NCBI RefSeq assembly: GCF_000741215.1
Contig: NZ_JGYX01000002.1
Location: 465,846-529,845, forward strand
DNA length: 64,000 nucleotides
Direction of reading: 5' to 3'
DNA from: Bifidobacterium pullorum subsp. gallinarum
GTDB lineage: Bacteria; Actinomycetota; Actinomycetes; Actinomycetales; Bifidobacteriaceae
The notes under the pieces were generated by a model. It worked only from the letters and a program-made list of their open reading frames with translations, made no database searches and was not told where the DNA came from. This document shows positions 49,003 to 57,567 of this stretch, piece by piece (position 1 is the stretch's first letter; every line of letters begins with the position of its first letter). Position numbers and translations under genes: made by a program.

Positions 49003-49056
49003 GGAGTCGGGGGGAACGCGTTGATGCGGGAGGTGGTGGAGGTCGCAGAAAAAGAC
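49003..49056 (+). repeat. Right long direct repeat flanking IS21
   Basis: 54 bp directly after the IS21 end, matching 46403-46455. It restores the orfA end ([13 protein letters not shown]) and the IS3 frameshift site before orfB. Confidence 0.8.
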
Positions 49057-49942
49057 CCGGGCGCCGACCTGCGGCGCCTGTCGAACCGGGAGAAGACGAT
49101 GCCGGTCGACCGGCCGGGGCCGAGGTATTCGCTGAGGTCGATGGCCTGCTTGCTGCGCATAGCGCCGAGCAGCTACCACTACCACCATGCCGGGATCGGC
49201 GTCGGCAAGTACGCCGGGCTGCGCGCCCGCGTGGCGCGGGCGTTCGCCGACTCCAAGGGCAGGTACGGGTACCGTCGCGTCAAGGCCGCGCTCGGGACGG
49301 ACGTCTCGGAGAACGCGGTCCGCAGGCTCATGGCCGAGGGCGGGCTCTCGGCGCATGTTCCCAAACGGCGGCGTTACAGCTCCTACGAGGGGGAGGCCAC
49401 GCCCGCTCCCGGTAATCTCGTCAACCGGGACTTCACCGCCGAACGGCCCAATGAGAAGTGGCTCACGGACACCACGCGGGATCAAGGCCAGCGACGGGAA
49501 GGTGTACCTCTCGCCGATGATCGACTGCCATGACGGCAAGATCGTCGCCTACACGGCCGGCTTCCATCCCAACGCGGAGCTCGCCAACCGGATGCTCGCC
49601 GAGGCGGCGGAGACACTGCCCGACAACGCCCGTCCCGTGGTCCATTCCGACCGGGGATGCCACTACCGGTGGCCCGGATGGCTGGAGCTCATGGAACGCT
49701 ACGGGCTGATCCGGTCCATGAGCGCGAAGGGCTGCAGCCCCGACAACGCCGCCGCGGAGGGATTCTTCGGTCGCATGAAGACGGAGTCCGTCTATCCCGA
49801 GCATTGGGAGAAACGCACCCGCGACGAGGTGCTTGTCCTGATCGACGAGTACATCCACTGGTACAACCACGAGCGCATCAAACAGTCGCTGGGCTGGATG
49901 AGTCCGGTACAATATCGTCAAAGCCAAGGAATGGCTGCATGA
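49021..49942 (+). pseudogene. IS3 transposase OrfB, frameshifted
   Basis: Catalytic part of the IS3 transposase. The first frame, to about 49475, holds the helix-turn-helix region GRYGYRRVKAAL and the first catalytic Asp in EKWLTDTT. A one-base loss near 49475 moves the rest to the next frame: IKASDGKVYLSPMIDCHDG, second Asp in VVHSDRGCHY, Glu in AAAEGFFGRMKTE, end in WMSPVQYRQSQG. The stop is at 49942, just before the right inverted repeat. Confidence 0.88.
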
Positions 49943-49970
49943 CTATCTCCAAGAAAACGTCCGCAGCCCC

Positions 49971-50105
49971 TAACGTCCGGATTCTTGCGCGCTTTGGGTT
50001 TCCGTCTTTGATGTGAAAGGCATGGCCCGCGTCCTGTGCACGATTTCTTCATTCGCCAAAACGAAAGAACCGCGGTTGGAAACCAGGAGACGGAACCATG
50101 CCCGA
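49971..50105 (+). mobile_element. IS256-family left-end remnant
   Basis: From TAACGTCCGG at 49971 to the start ATGCCCGAG at about 50098 this DNA tracks the left end of the IS256-type element near 63492: TAACGCCCGG, TTGCGC, GGCATGG/GACATGG, TCGCCAAA and the block GACGGAACCATGCC. The transposase is lost right after its start codon. It abuts the IS3 right inverted repeat exactly. Confidence 0.6.
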
Positions 50106-50361
50106 GAATACCGTGCGGTTTGAATCGTCTGCGCGTGTACGCGCTCGTCATGCCCTGTTCGTGCATGATGCCGCCGATGCGTCTCCCGGACGCGGTGACG
50201 CCCTTCCTTTCCAAGGCGGCCTTGATCTTCCTGGCGCCGTAGCGTTCGCGGCTGTTGCGCCGGACCGCGCGTACGTCGCCGGCGATCGAATCCACGCGCT
50301 CCGTCCCGGGATGCCCGGTCATCCAGTAACAGGTGGAGCGGGGACGCCCAGTATCCTGCAT
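50104..50361 (-). pseudogene. IS3-family OrfB remnant
   Basis: An N-terminal fragment of another IS3 transposase on the minus strand. It includes the region ERYGARKIKAALERKG, ASGRRIGGIMHEQGM and AYTRRRFKPH typical of the OrfB helix-turn-helix domain. The catalytic domain is missing, replaced by the IS256 remnant at about 50105. Confidence 0.75.
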
Positions 50362-50494
50362 TGCGCTGATATCGGGTAACGGGCGGCGTTGGCCCGTATC
50401 ACGTCTACTTTCGGCACTACCCTTATCCTTATAGCTTTGTATAGGAGTTCATGTACCCTCGTTTATTGCCCCTTGAAATATCGGGGGGGTAGTT

Positions 50495-52070
50495 GTGGAG
50501 AGAAGAATGTTCCAAGGCGGTAGTGCTGAAACGAATCTGAGTGAAACCTCCCGTAACCGGGTGCTTAGCGTCGCTTATTGGCGTTTTTTCGTCAATGCTC
50601 TTTTGATTCTGTGCGACATGGCTTCATTTATTGCCGCTTCGGCAATCATATATGTGTGGCAGGGCGGGGAAGCGTTGTATTCTTCCCGTTTCCATTTCCA
50701 TATTGGTTTGTGGTTGTATGCGCTTGTTTGCTCGTTGATTTGGATCTACTGCCTGCATAGTGTTGGCGTGTACCACCGTCATGTGATGGGTGACGGTTAC
50801 CAGTTGAACGCGCTACTGGTCAAAGGCACGTTTTTCACGGGATTGATGATTTGTGCAATCGATTCTATTCTCAACGTTTATATACCTTTGCTGCATACCG
50901 GCTTGGTGTTGCTGTGCGCATTCCTGATTACCATGCTGGAGCGTTTGACTATCCGCCAGTTTGTACTGTCCAGCCGTGAAAAGGGCGCGTATTCGTATGG
51001 CACCGTAGTGGTTGGTTCCCCTGAGGGCATTGAGCATGCTTTGGCGTTCCTGAGCCAGAAGTGCCAACTGAATTATCATGCTATTGCGGTGTGCCCGATT
51101 GGTTTGAACAAGCGGACTGGGCTTGTGGCGGCTGTTGCCGCACCTGCCGATTTCAAGGAACGAATCCGCAAGATCAGTGGTAGGGACATCGCCACATTGC
51201 CGTATTGCGGAAACTTCGCCGAACGTGCCGCTTCGATGGGCGTACAGACGGTGATGGCCACGGATGTTATGCAGCGCTTCTCGGATAATTTCAACACGTT
51301 CGTGCTGAACATGGAAACCATGAATCTGGAGATTGCGGTGGTCACTTCCGCAGTGGACGTGAGTGGTCATGAGACTAATATCCGTGTGATTCAGGGTACG
51401 ACGGTGATGACGATCAGCCTACCGCAGTATTCGCCATGGGATATGTGCAAAAAACGCGTTTTTGATGTGCTGATTTCGCTGTTTGCCGTGATTGTTACTG
51501 TGATTGTTACCGTTCCTATTGCGATTGCTATCAAGCTTACCGACGGCGGTCCTATTTTCTACACGCAGACTCGCGTGGGGCGCCGTGACAAGCCGTTTAA
51601 GATGATCAAGTTCCGTTCTATGGTGGTGAACGCGGACAAGATGAAGGCAGAACTGGCGAAAGAAACCGGTCAGGATGGTCGTTTCATCTTTAAGATGAAG
51701 GACGATCCGCGAGTCACCAAGGTGGGCAAGTTTATCCGTAAGTTCTCCATTGACGAGTTTCCGCAGTTCCTGAACGTGTTGAAGGGTGATATGAGCGTGG
51801 TGGGCCCGCGCCCGTCGTTACCTGAGGAGGTGGGTGGCTCAATACAACCAGACGTATGCCACTCGTATGCTGGTGAAGCCTGGTATTACCGGTCCGTGGC
51901 AGGTGTCTGGCAGATCCAACTTGAGTAAGGAAGAATCCGAGTCTTTGGACGTCAGCTATGTGCAGAACTGGTCCATGCTGGGAGACATCGTGCTGCTTTT
52001 CCGCACTGTCGGTGCCGTCGTCACTATAAGGGTGCATACTGATAGAAGGAATGAAGACGTAACAAAGTAA
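50495..52070 (+). pseudogene. Priming glycosyl-1-phosphate transferase of the EPS cluster, frameshifted by 4 bp
   Basis: The integral membrane enzyme that starts each EPS repeat unit by moving a hexose-1-phosphate to undecaprenyl phosphate. The N-terminal half has about five membrane helices and a nucleotide-binding-like region. The C-terminal catalytic domain has TRVGRRDKPFKMIKFRSM, DDPRVTKVGKFIRKFSIDEFPQ and MSVVGPRPSLPEEV. At 51829-51836 GGTG occurs twice in a row. Reading past it gives an unrelated tail ending at 51928, whereas removing one GGTG joins EEV to AQYNQTYATRMLVKPGITGPW and runs to 52070. The start is GTG 50495 or ATG 50507. Confidence 0.88.
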
Positions 52071-52104
52071 GTCATAAGAGTGCATGCTGAGTTGGGAGAT
52101 TGTA

Positions 52105-52554
52105 ATGAAAATTTGTTTAGTCGGCTCCAGTGGTGGGCATCTTGCGCATTTACATATGCTTAAACCCTTTTGGAAAAATAAAGATCGTTTCTGGGTCACT
52201 TTTGACAAGGAAGATGCGCGTAGTCTTCTTGAGGGTGAGCGGGTTTATGCATGCTACTATCCTACGAACAGGAATCTAAAGAATCTTATTCGGAACACTG
52301 CGGTTGCTTGGAAAGTGCTACGTAAAGAAAAACCGGATCTGATTATTTCCAGCGGGGCTGCAGTTGCTGTTCCTTTCTTCTACATTGGCAAATTATTTGG
52401 AGCAAAGCTTATCTATATTGAGGTGTTCGATCGCATCGATAAGCCAACGATGACAGGCAAGCTCGTATATCCGATTGTTGATAAATTCATTGTGCAATGG
52501 GAAGAGATGAAAAAAGTCTATCCTAAAGCGATTAATCTGGGAAGCATCTTCTAA
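52105..52554 (+). CDS. Alg14-like EPS glycosyltransferase subunit
   Basis: Membrane-anchoring partner of a two-part glycosyltransferase (as PssD, Cps14F or EpsE). The product has 149 residues: KICLVGSSGGHLAHL at the N terminus, DLIISSGAAVAVPFFYIGKLF in the middle, and YIEVFDRIDKPTMTGK. It recruits the Alg13-like catalytic subunit encoded next, and the pair adds the second sugar to the lipid-linked primer. The ATG at 52105 follows GGGAGATTGTA. AT-rich like its neighbours. Confidence 0.9.
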   Translation: MKICLVGSSGGHLAHLHMLKPFWKNKDRFWVTFDKEDARSLLEGERVYACYYPTNRNLKNLIRNTAVAWKVLRKEKPDLIISSGAAVAVPFFYIGKLFGAKLIYIEVFDRIDKPTMTGKLVYPIVDKFIVQWEEMKKVYPKAINLGSIF

Positions 52555-52571
52555 GACAAGGTGGTTGAGCA

Positions 52572-53018
52572 ATGATTTTCGTAACAGTGGGGACTCATGA
52601 GCAACCGTTCAACAGATTGATTGAGGCTGTGGACCAGTTAAAAAGTTCTGGCGCAATTCATGAAGATGTGATCATGCAGACTGGTTTCAGCACGTATGAG
52701 CCCAAGTATTGTGAGTGGCATAAACTCCTTCCATACGCTCAGATGAAAGAGAAAGTAGCTGAAGCGCGCATTGTAATTACACATGGTGGTCCGGCTAGTT
52801 TTATTATGCCGTTGCAGATTGGAAAGATTCCGATTGTGGTGCCACGTCAGCTGCAATTCAATGAGCATGTAAATAATCATCAAGTTGATTTTGCAAAGGC
52901 TGTAGCTGAGCGCATGGGCAATATTATTCCTGTATATGATATGACTGAGCTTAGTGATGTGCTTGGACAATATGACAAAATTATTGTCGCTATGAAAAAA
53001 AAGAATTTTGAAAAGTAA
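52572..53018 (+). CDS. Alg13-like EPS glycosyltransferase catalytic subunit, 3' end altered at an A8 run
   Basis: Catalytic half of the Alg14/Alg13-type enzyme (as PssE, Cps14G). As read it has 148 residues: MIFVTVGTHEQPFNRL, VITHGGPASFIMPLQIGKIPIVVPR and FNEHVNNHQ. At 52995-53002 there are eight A. With seven A the frame continues as KKRILKSNNQQ through 31 more codons to a TGA at 53092-53094 that overlaps the next start as ATGA. That longer form fits family length and operon layout better, so the short product is probably a frameshifted one. Confidence 0.85.
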   Translation: MIFVTVGTHEQPFNRLIEAVDQLKSSGAIHEDVIMQTGFSTYEPKYCEWHKLLPYAQMKEKVAEARIVITHGGPASFIMPLQIGKIPIVVPRQLQFNEHVNNHQVDFAKAVAERMGNIIPVYDMTELSDVLGQYDKIIVAMKKKNFEK

Positions 53019-53090
53019 TAATCAACAGTTTAATTCAAATCTTGAAGATATTGCAAAGGCTCTTTTTAATGAAAATCGAAAGGAGGGAAA

Positions 53091-54077
53091 ATGAAAAATA
53101 GAATTGCTGCTGGTATTGTTTTATATAATCCCGATGATATTAATCGCGTACAGCAGTGCATTGAATCAGTTCTTGAACAGATTGAACATGTGTATATTTT
53201 TGATAACAGTGTCCAACCTGTACAATTATTGAAGACATCACAGATTACGTATGTAACGAAGGCAAATGGGGATGAACCTTCTTGTGAGAAAGTCAACAAT
53301 GTCGTTAATAGCAGCAAGGTAAATAAAAACTATGGCATTGCATATGCTCTGAATCGTATTATGGAGCGGGCGCAGCAGGATGGATTTGATTGGGTACTCA
53401 CCATGGATCAGGATTCAATCCTGCCATCTGGGATGATTCCGGATTTTCGTAACCGGATTAATAGTGATTCTGGTCGTACTGCTATTTTCTGTCCACAAGT
53501 GATAGATAAGCGCCGCGCATATATGAAGGCGGAAAGGCGAGATTGCGTAGTCAATGTAGAGGAATGCATTACTTCAGCAAGTTGCACATCAATTCAAGCA
53601 TGGAAAGATGTCGGCGGTTTTGATGAGTGGCTTTTCATTGATCTTGTTGATAATGAGTTCTGTAAAAGGCTTGTGTCTTCTGGTTATCAAATTAAGCGTG
53701 TTAATCGTTGGGTTCTTGATCAGGAGTTCGGGAAGATTATTCCTAAATCTAAGCGCAGTCAGAAGTTTTGGATTCGCTTAAGTCAATTATTGCATAATAA
53801 AAATATAGCCAAGTTTTCTTATCGGAAATATGTGAGTCCGCTTCGTGTATATTATACAAATCGTAATATTATTTACGCCAATCGTAAATTAAAGGCATAT
53901 GGACCTGTAGCATATAATAATTATAATTGTAAAGGATATCTAGGTTTCATTATCAGTTTTAACCTGCCAAGTTTGCTAAGAGCTAGGCATAAAGGACAAG
54001 TTTTTTCGGCCATTGTTCGTGGAACGTTTGATGGATTATCTGCGCATGTGAAATTATGGAGTCCAAATAATGAATAA
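53091..54077 (+). CDS. Glycosyltransferase family 2, rhamnosyltransferase-like
   Basis: Predicted cytoplasmic or membrane-associated transferase of 328 residues that adds a sugar to the EPS repeat unit. The N terminus IAAGIVLYNPDDINRVQQC, the VYIFDNS strand, the NYGIAYALNR motif and WVLTMDQDS (DxD type) are typical of the RfbF/RfbN group. ASCTSIQAWKDVGGFDE is the acceptor-side motif. A GGAGGG Shine-Dalgarno sequence precedes the ATG. It overlaps the next gene by 8 bp. Confidence 0.9.
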   Translation: MKNRIAAGIVLYNPDDINRVQQCIESVLEQIEHVYIFDNSVQPVQLLKTSQITYVTKANGDEPSCEKVNNVVNSSKVNKNYGIAYALNRIMERAQQDGFDWVLTMDQDSILPSGMIPDFRNRINSDSGRTAIFCPQVIDKRRAYMKAERRDCVVNVEECITSASCTSIQAWKDVGGFDEWLFIDLVDNEFCKRLVSSGYQIKRVNRWVLDQEFGKIIPKSKRSQKFWIRLSQLLHNKNIAKFSYRKYVSPLRVYYTNRNIIYANRKLKAYGPVAYNNYNCKGYLGFIISFNLPSLLRARHKGQVFSAIVRGTFDGLSAHVKLWSPNNE

Positions 54078-55234
54078 TCTTGCATATATAGTTAAAGATT
54101 TATATAATATCGGTTTGCGTAGGCATGAACGGCGCATTATCGATACTGTTCTTGATAGTCCAGGATTTGCTCAGCCTGTATTTAATATTCGCCCCAAATC
54201 TGTCCAGAAAATAGCTTTTATTGTTCCGGGTATAGATAAGTACTCTGGTGGCATTACCTCTGTGCTGAGGCTAGGTACATATTTGGCTCAATTTGGTCAT
54301 GAAATTACCTATGCAGATTATACTAATGCTTCAATTAATGAATTATGTAAAAATGCCTCAGACAATTTATTGGGATATCAAGGGAAAATAGCTTCCGTTG
54401 ATTCTTTATCGGCAAATGCATTTGATGTTGTTATAGCAACAAATTGGCAAAGTGTTTATTGTCTACATAAATTTAATGCATATAAAATGTATTTTGTTCA
54501 AGATTATGAACCGTTTTTCTTCAATTTGAGTGAAAGATATCTTTTAGCGAAGCTTACATATGAGCTTGGTCTTCATATCGTTAGTTTAGGATCCTGGAAT
54601 GTTAAACAAATTCAGCGAGAATGTCCAAGTACGCCTTCAATACTAGAATATATTGATTTTCCTTTTGAGCCGAAAGAATACCCTCATTGCGCTAGAAATT
54701 ATTCATCATATGAAGAAACGAAAAAATATGTTCTAGCGGTGTATACCAAGGAAGACGGGAAAAGAATGCCTAACATTATGCAGTCCTTACTCTACCGAAC
54801 TTCTTCTGTTTTAAGTGGGTGTGGATTACAGCTTGACATTCGTTTTTTTGGTGCAAAAAAAAAGTTTTAAGCCGTGTATCGGGAAAAACCTAGGAAAACT
54901 TAGTAAATCTGAAATGCTAGAACTCTATAAAAAAAGCGATTTTGGAATGGTTGCTTCAATGTCAAATATTTCACTTGTACCATATGAAATGTTGGCAACA
55001 GGTCTACCTGTTATTGAATTTAAATCGGGGTCCTTCGAATCTTTTTTCCCCTCGGAAGCAGGGATACTTATTGATTATAATTATCAAACTTTGGCTAATC
55101 GACTTCTTTCTATCCACAACGATGCGAGTCAACTTACCAAAATGCTCGAGCAGGCTAATGCAATCTTAGGGAAATCAAATTGGTTTAGAAGTGCTTTGCA
55201 ATTTGAAAAGATACTTAAAAAAATTGTTGCTTGA
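54070..55234 (+). pseudogene. Glycosyltransferase (WsaF/GT4-like), frameshifted at an A9 run
   Basis: The first 266 codons end in FFGAKKKF at 54870. They include KIAFIVPGIDKYSGGITSV, VVIATNWQSVY and MYFVQDYEPFFF, resembling WsaF-type rhamnosyltransferases. The catalytic second half lies in another frame: KPCIGKNLGKLSKSEML, SDFGMVASMSNISLVPYEML, GLPVIEFKSG. The join is the run of nine A at 54855-54863; with eight A the frame is continuous as FFGAKKSFKPC and gives about 387 residues to 55234. The product is inactive as written unless slippage restores frame. Confidence 0.88.
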
Positions 55235-55239
55235 GAAGA

Positions 55240-56283
55240 ATGAGAAAATTCATGAACGCACCTTTGATTACAGTCGTAGTAGCTGTATACAACATCGAGG
55301 AATATCTTCATAGATGTGTTGAAAGTATACTTAACCAAACATATCAAAATCTAGAAATAATACTTGTTGATGATGGATCGACTGATAGAAGTGGGAAAAT
55401 CTGTGATGAATTCTGTTATGATTCCAGAATAAAGGTAATTCATAAATCGAATGCCGGACTTGGTATGGCTCGTAACAGCGGTATTAAAACCATGCGAGGA
55501 GAATATGTCACTTTCGTTGACGGCGATGATTATCTTGAAGACTACATGATTGAGAGATTGTATCATGACTTAGCTGAGGCAAATGGTGATACAGCAATCG
55601 GTGGTTTTGTACGTGTCTCTCGCAAGAAAAAGATTGTTGTACCCAATCCTTTACGAGGAAAAGCGCTTAGCCAGCCAGATATCATTCATAAAATTTTGGT
55701 GCCAATGCTCGGATATGCCAAGTCAGATGATAATCATCTTGAAATGTCGGTATGGAAGAGTCTATTCTCATCTCAGATTATTAGAGATTGTGGAATCTTT
55801 TTTCATTCAGAAAGAGAATTTATCAGTGAAGACATTATTTTTAACTTTGACTATTATCCACATGCACGCCGTGTCGTCATGAGTGGTTGCAATGGTTATT
55901 ACTATTGCGACAATTCTGGTTCTTTGACAACTAGCTATCGTGCAGATAGATTCCAGATGCAAAAAAAATTGTATTTGGAATTAGCAGAACGTACGAAAAG
56001 AATGAAGATCTATCATGAGTCATCACAACGACTTATGTCAACGCTAGTGTCAATTGCTCGCTATTCGATAAAACTTGAGCAGTTGTATGCTAAAACAAAT
56101 GGACGGGAAAAAGCGTGGATAAATATTCGGAAAATCTGTGAAGATGACTTATTGAATAATATTTTGAGTACACATGACGTTTTTGGTTCGATTCCATCTA
56201 GAGTAATTAATTATCTCATTAAAAAACAATATGTAGTATTGCTTTGGATTGTGATGTCTTTAAAGAATAAGTTTAACGTATAG
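55240..56283 (+). CDS. Glycosyltransferase family 2
   Basis: EPS sugar transferase of 347 residues with the GT-A fold. Motifs are LITVVVAVYNIEEYLHRC, ILVDDGSTDRSGKICDEF, GLGMARNSGIK and YVTFVDGDDYL (DxD). The C-terminal 150 residues are helical. It contains an in-frame run of eight A near 55961 that does not disrupt the gene. Starts at 55231 (TTG), 55240 and 55252 are possible; 55240 is chosen for its spacing to GAGAAG. The next gene starts 7 bp after its stop. Confidence 0.9.
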   Translation: MRKFMNAPLITVVVAVYNIEEYLHRCVESILNQTYQNLEIILVDDGSTDRSGKICDEFCYDSRIKVIHKSNAGLGMARNSGIKTMRGEYVTFVDGDDYLEDYMIERLYHDLAEANGDTAIGGFVRVSRKKKIVVPNPLRGKALSQPDIIHKILVPMLGYAKSDDNHLEMSVWKSLFSSQIIRDCGIFFHSEREFISEDIIFNFDYYPHARRVVMSGCNGYYYCDNSGSLTTSYRADRFQMQKKLYLELAERTKRMKIYHESSQRLMSTLVSIARYSIKLEQLYAKTNGREKAWINIRKICEDDLLNNILSTHDVFGSIPSRVINYLIKKQYVVLLWIVMSLKNKFNV

Positions 56284-56290
56284 GTTAATT

Positions 56291-56839
56291 ATGAAAAAAT
56301 ATGAATATACGCATTCGGACATGCCTTTTTTGAAGAAACTTACAAAAAAGGAAAGAATTCGCCTAGTTCTTCAAAAAGATCATTGGATTCAATTAAGGAG
56401 ATATTGCATTCGTCTGCGTAAGGAAGAGTACTATTATCGTATAGGCGGATTTTGGGGACATTTTTTAAGTTTGTTTTGGTGCAGAAGAAAGAATAGTCTT
56501 GGCAATAAACTGGGTATATATATACCTAAAAATGTTGTTGGTCCGGGATTAACTATATATCATCATGGGGCTGTAATAATTAGTGGTGACGCGTCGATAG
56601 GGTATGGTTGCAAACTTCACGGAATGAATTGCATCGGTAATAATGGAACAAGCTCTGGAGCTCCATGCATAGGTAACAATGTCGATATTGGTGTTGGTGC
56701 ATCGGTAATTGGCCCCATACATTTAGGCAACAATGTGGTTATCGGGGCTAATGCAACTGTTGTACATGATTGTAGATATGATGATGTTACTTTGATTGGT
56801 ACTCCGGAAAAAATAATGAGGACAAAGGATACTTTATGA
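56291..56839 (+). CDS. Serine acetyltransferase-like O-acetyltransferase
   Basis: A left-handed beta-helix acyltransferase of 182 residues, predicted to acetylate an EPS sugar. Hexapeptide repeats are visible from PKNVVGPGLTIYHHGAVI through ASIGYGCKLHG, IGNNVDIGVGASVIGPI and IGANATVV. The catalytic His is in YHHGAVI. It resembles CysE in the helix domain but lacks the CysE N-terminal region, and its setting is a polysaccharide cluster. It overlaps the next gene by 4 bp. Confidence 0.88.
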   Translation: MKKYEYTHSDMPFLKKLTKKERIRLVLQKDHWIQLRRYCIRLRKEEYYYRIGGFWGHFLSLFWCRRKNSLGNKLGIYIPKNVVGPGLTIYHHGAVIISGDASIGYGCKLHGMNCIGNNGTSSGAPCIGNNVDIGVGASVIGPIHLGNNVVIGANATVVHDCRYDDVTLIGTPEKIMRTKDTL

Positions 56840-57561
56840 TTCCCAAGAAAATACATTACATCTGGCTTGGTGGCAAAACGAAGCCGTCTTTAGCAATTGC
56901 TTGTATAAATTCGTGGAAGCGTACATTGCCTGACTACGAAATTATTGAGTGGAATGAAGAAAACCTAAATCTACAGAAGCTATGTAAAGAGTCTCGTTTT
57001 TTAGATGCTTGTGTTCGTCTTAAACTATGGGCATTTGCCTCTGATTGGCTACGTTTGTATATCTTATATAAAGAGGGTGGCATTTACCTTGATACAGACG
57101 TCGAAGTACTTAAATCATATAATGAGTTACTTGCCAACATAATGTTTATTGGAATGGAAAAGGATAATTATATTGGTACAGGAGTCATTGGAGCTGAAAA
57201 AGATAATCAGACTATAAAGAAGCTACTTGATTTTTACGAAAATGAAATATGGAATGTTGATTTTATCAATAATCCAATTATTTTTCGATACCTTTATGAC
57301 CGTAATCCTGATATTTTTGTAAATTGTAAAATATATCCTCGGGATTATTTTTCGCCATATAGTCCTGGGCAAGAATGTCGGGGAGCGGTGGAGACGTCGA
57401 ATACCTTCTCCATTCACTGGTATTCTGGGAACTGGAATCTATCCCGTAAGGGATATGTATTTATGAATACTAAACATATTGCTAATCCTCTGAAACACTG
57501 TGTTCAAGTAATTCGTAAGTCCATTGGATATTCTTTAAAAAGAAATAATAAGTTGAGATAA
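56836..57561 (+). CDS. Glycosyltransferase family 32 (Och1/DXD type)
   Basis: A 241-residue sugar transferase. The N terminus MIPKKIHYIWLGGK and the central ASDWLRLYILYKEGGIYLDTDVE contain the family DXD metal site. HWYSGNWN lies near the C terminus, as in capsular GT32 enzymes. It starts inside the acetyltransferase stop as ATGA. Sugar and linkage cannot be told. Confidence 0.9.
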   Translation: MIPKKIHYIWLGGKTKPSLAIACINSWKRTLPDYEIIEWNEENLNLQKLCKESRFLDACVRLKLWAFASDWLRLYILYKEGGIYLDTDVEVLKSYNELLANIMFIGMEKDNYIGTGVIGAEKDNQTIKKLLDFYENEIWNVDFINNPIIFRYLYDRNPDIFVNCKIYPRDYFSPYSPGQECRGAVETSNTFSIHWYSGNWNLSRKGYVFMNTKHIANPLKHCVQVIRKSIGYSLKRNNKLR

Positions 57562-57567
57562 GATTTT

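Larger units (their letters stand above)
45933..49970 (+). mobile_element. IS3-family element split by an IS21-family insertion
   Basis: Terminal inverted repeats of 25 bp are perfect: 45933-45957 and 49946-49970, beginning GGGGCTGCGGACG. Between them lie orfA, the inserted IS21 (46456-49002) and orfB. No matching short target duplication was found outside the ends. A second copy of the left end is at 63252. The element is inactive because both frames are broken. Confidence 0.85.
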
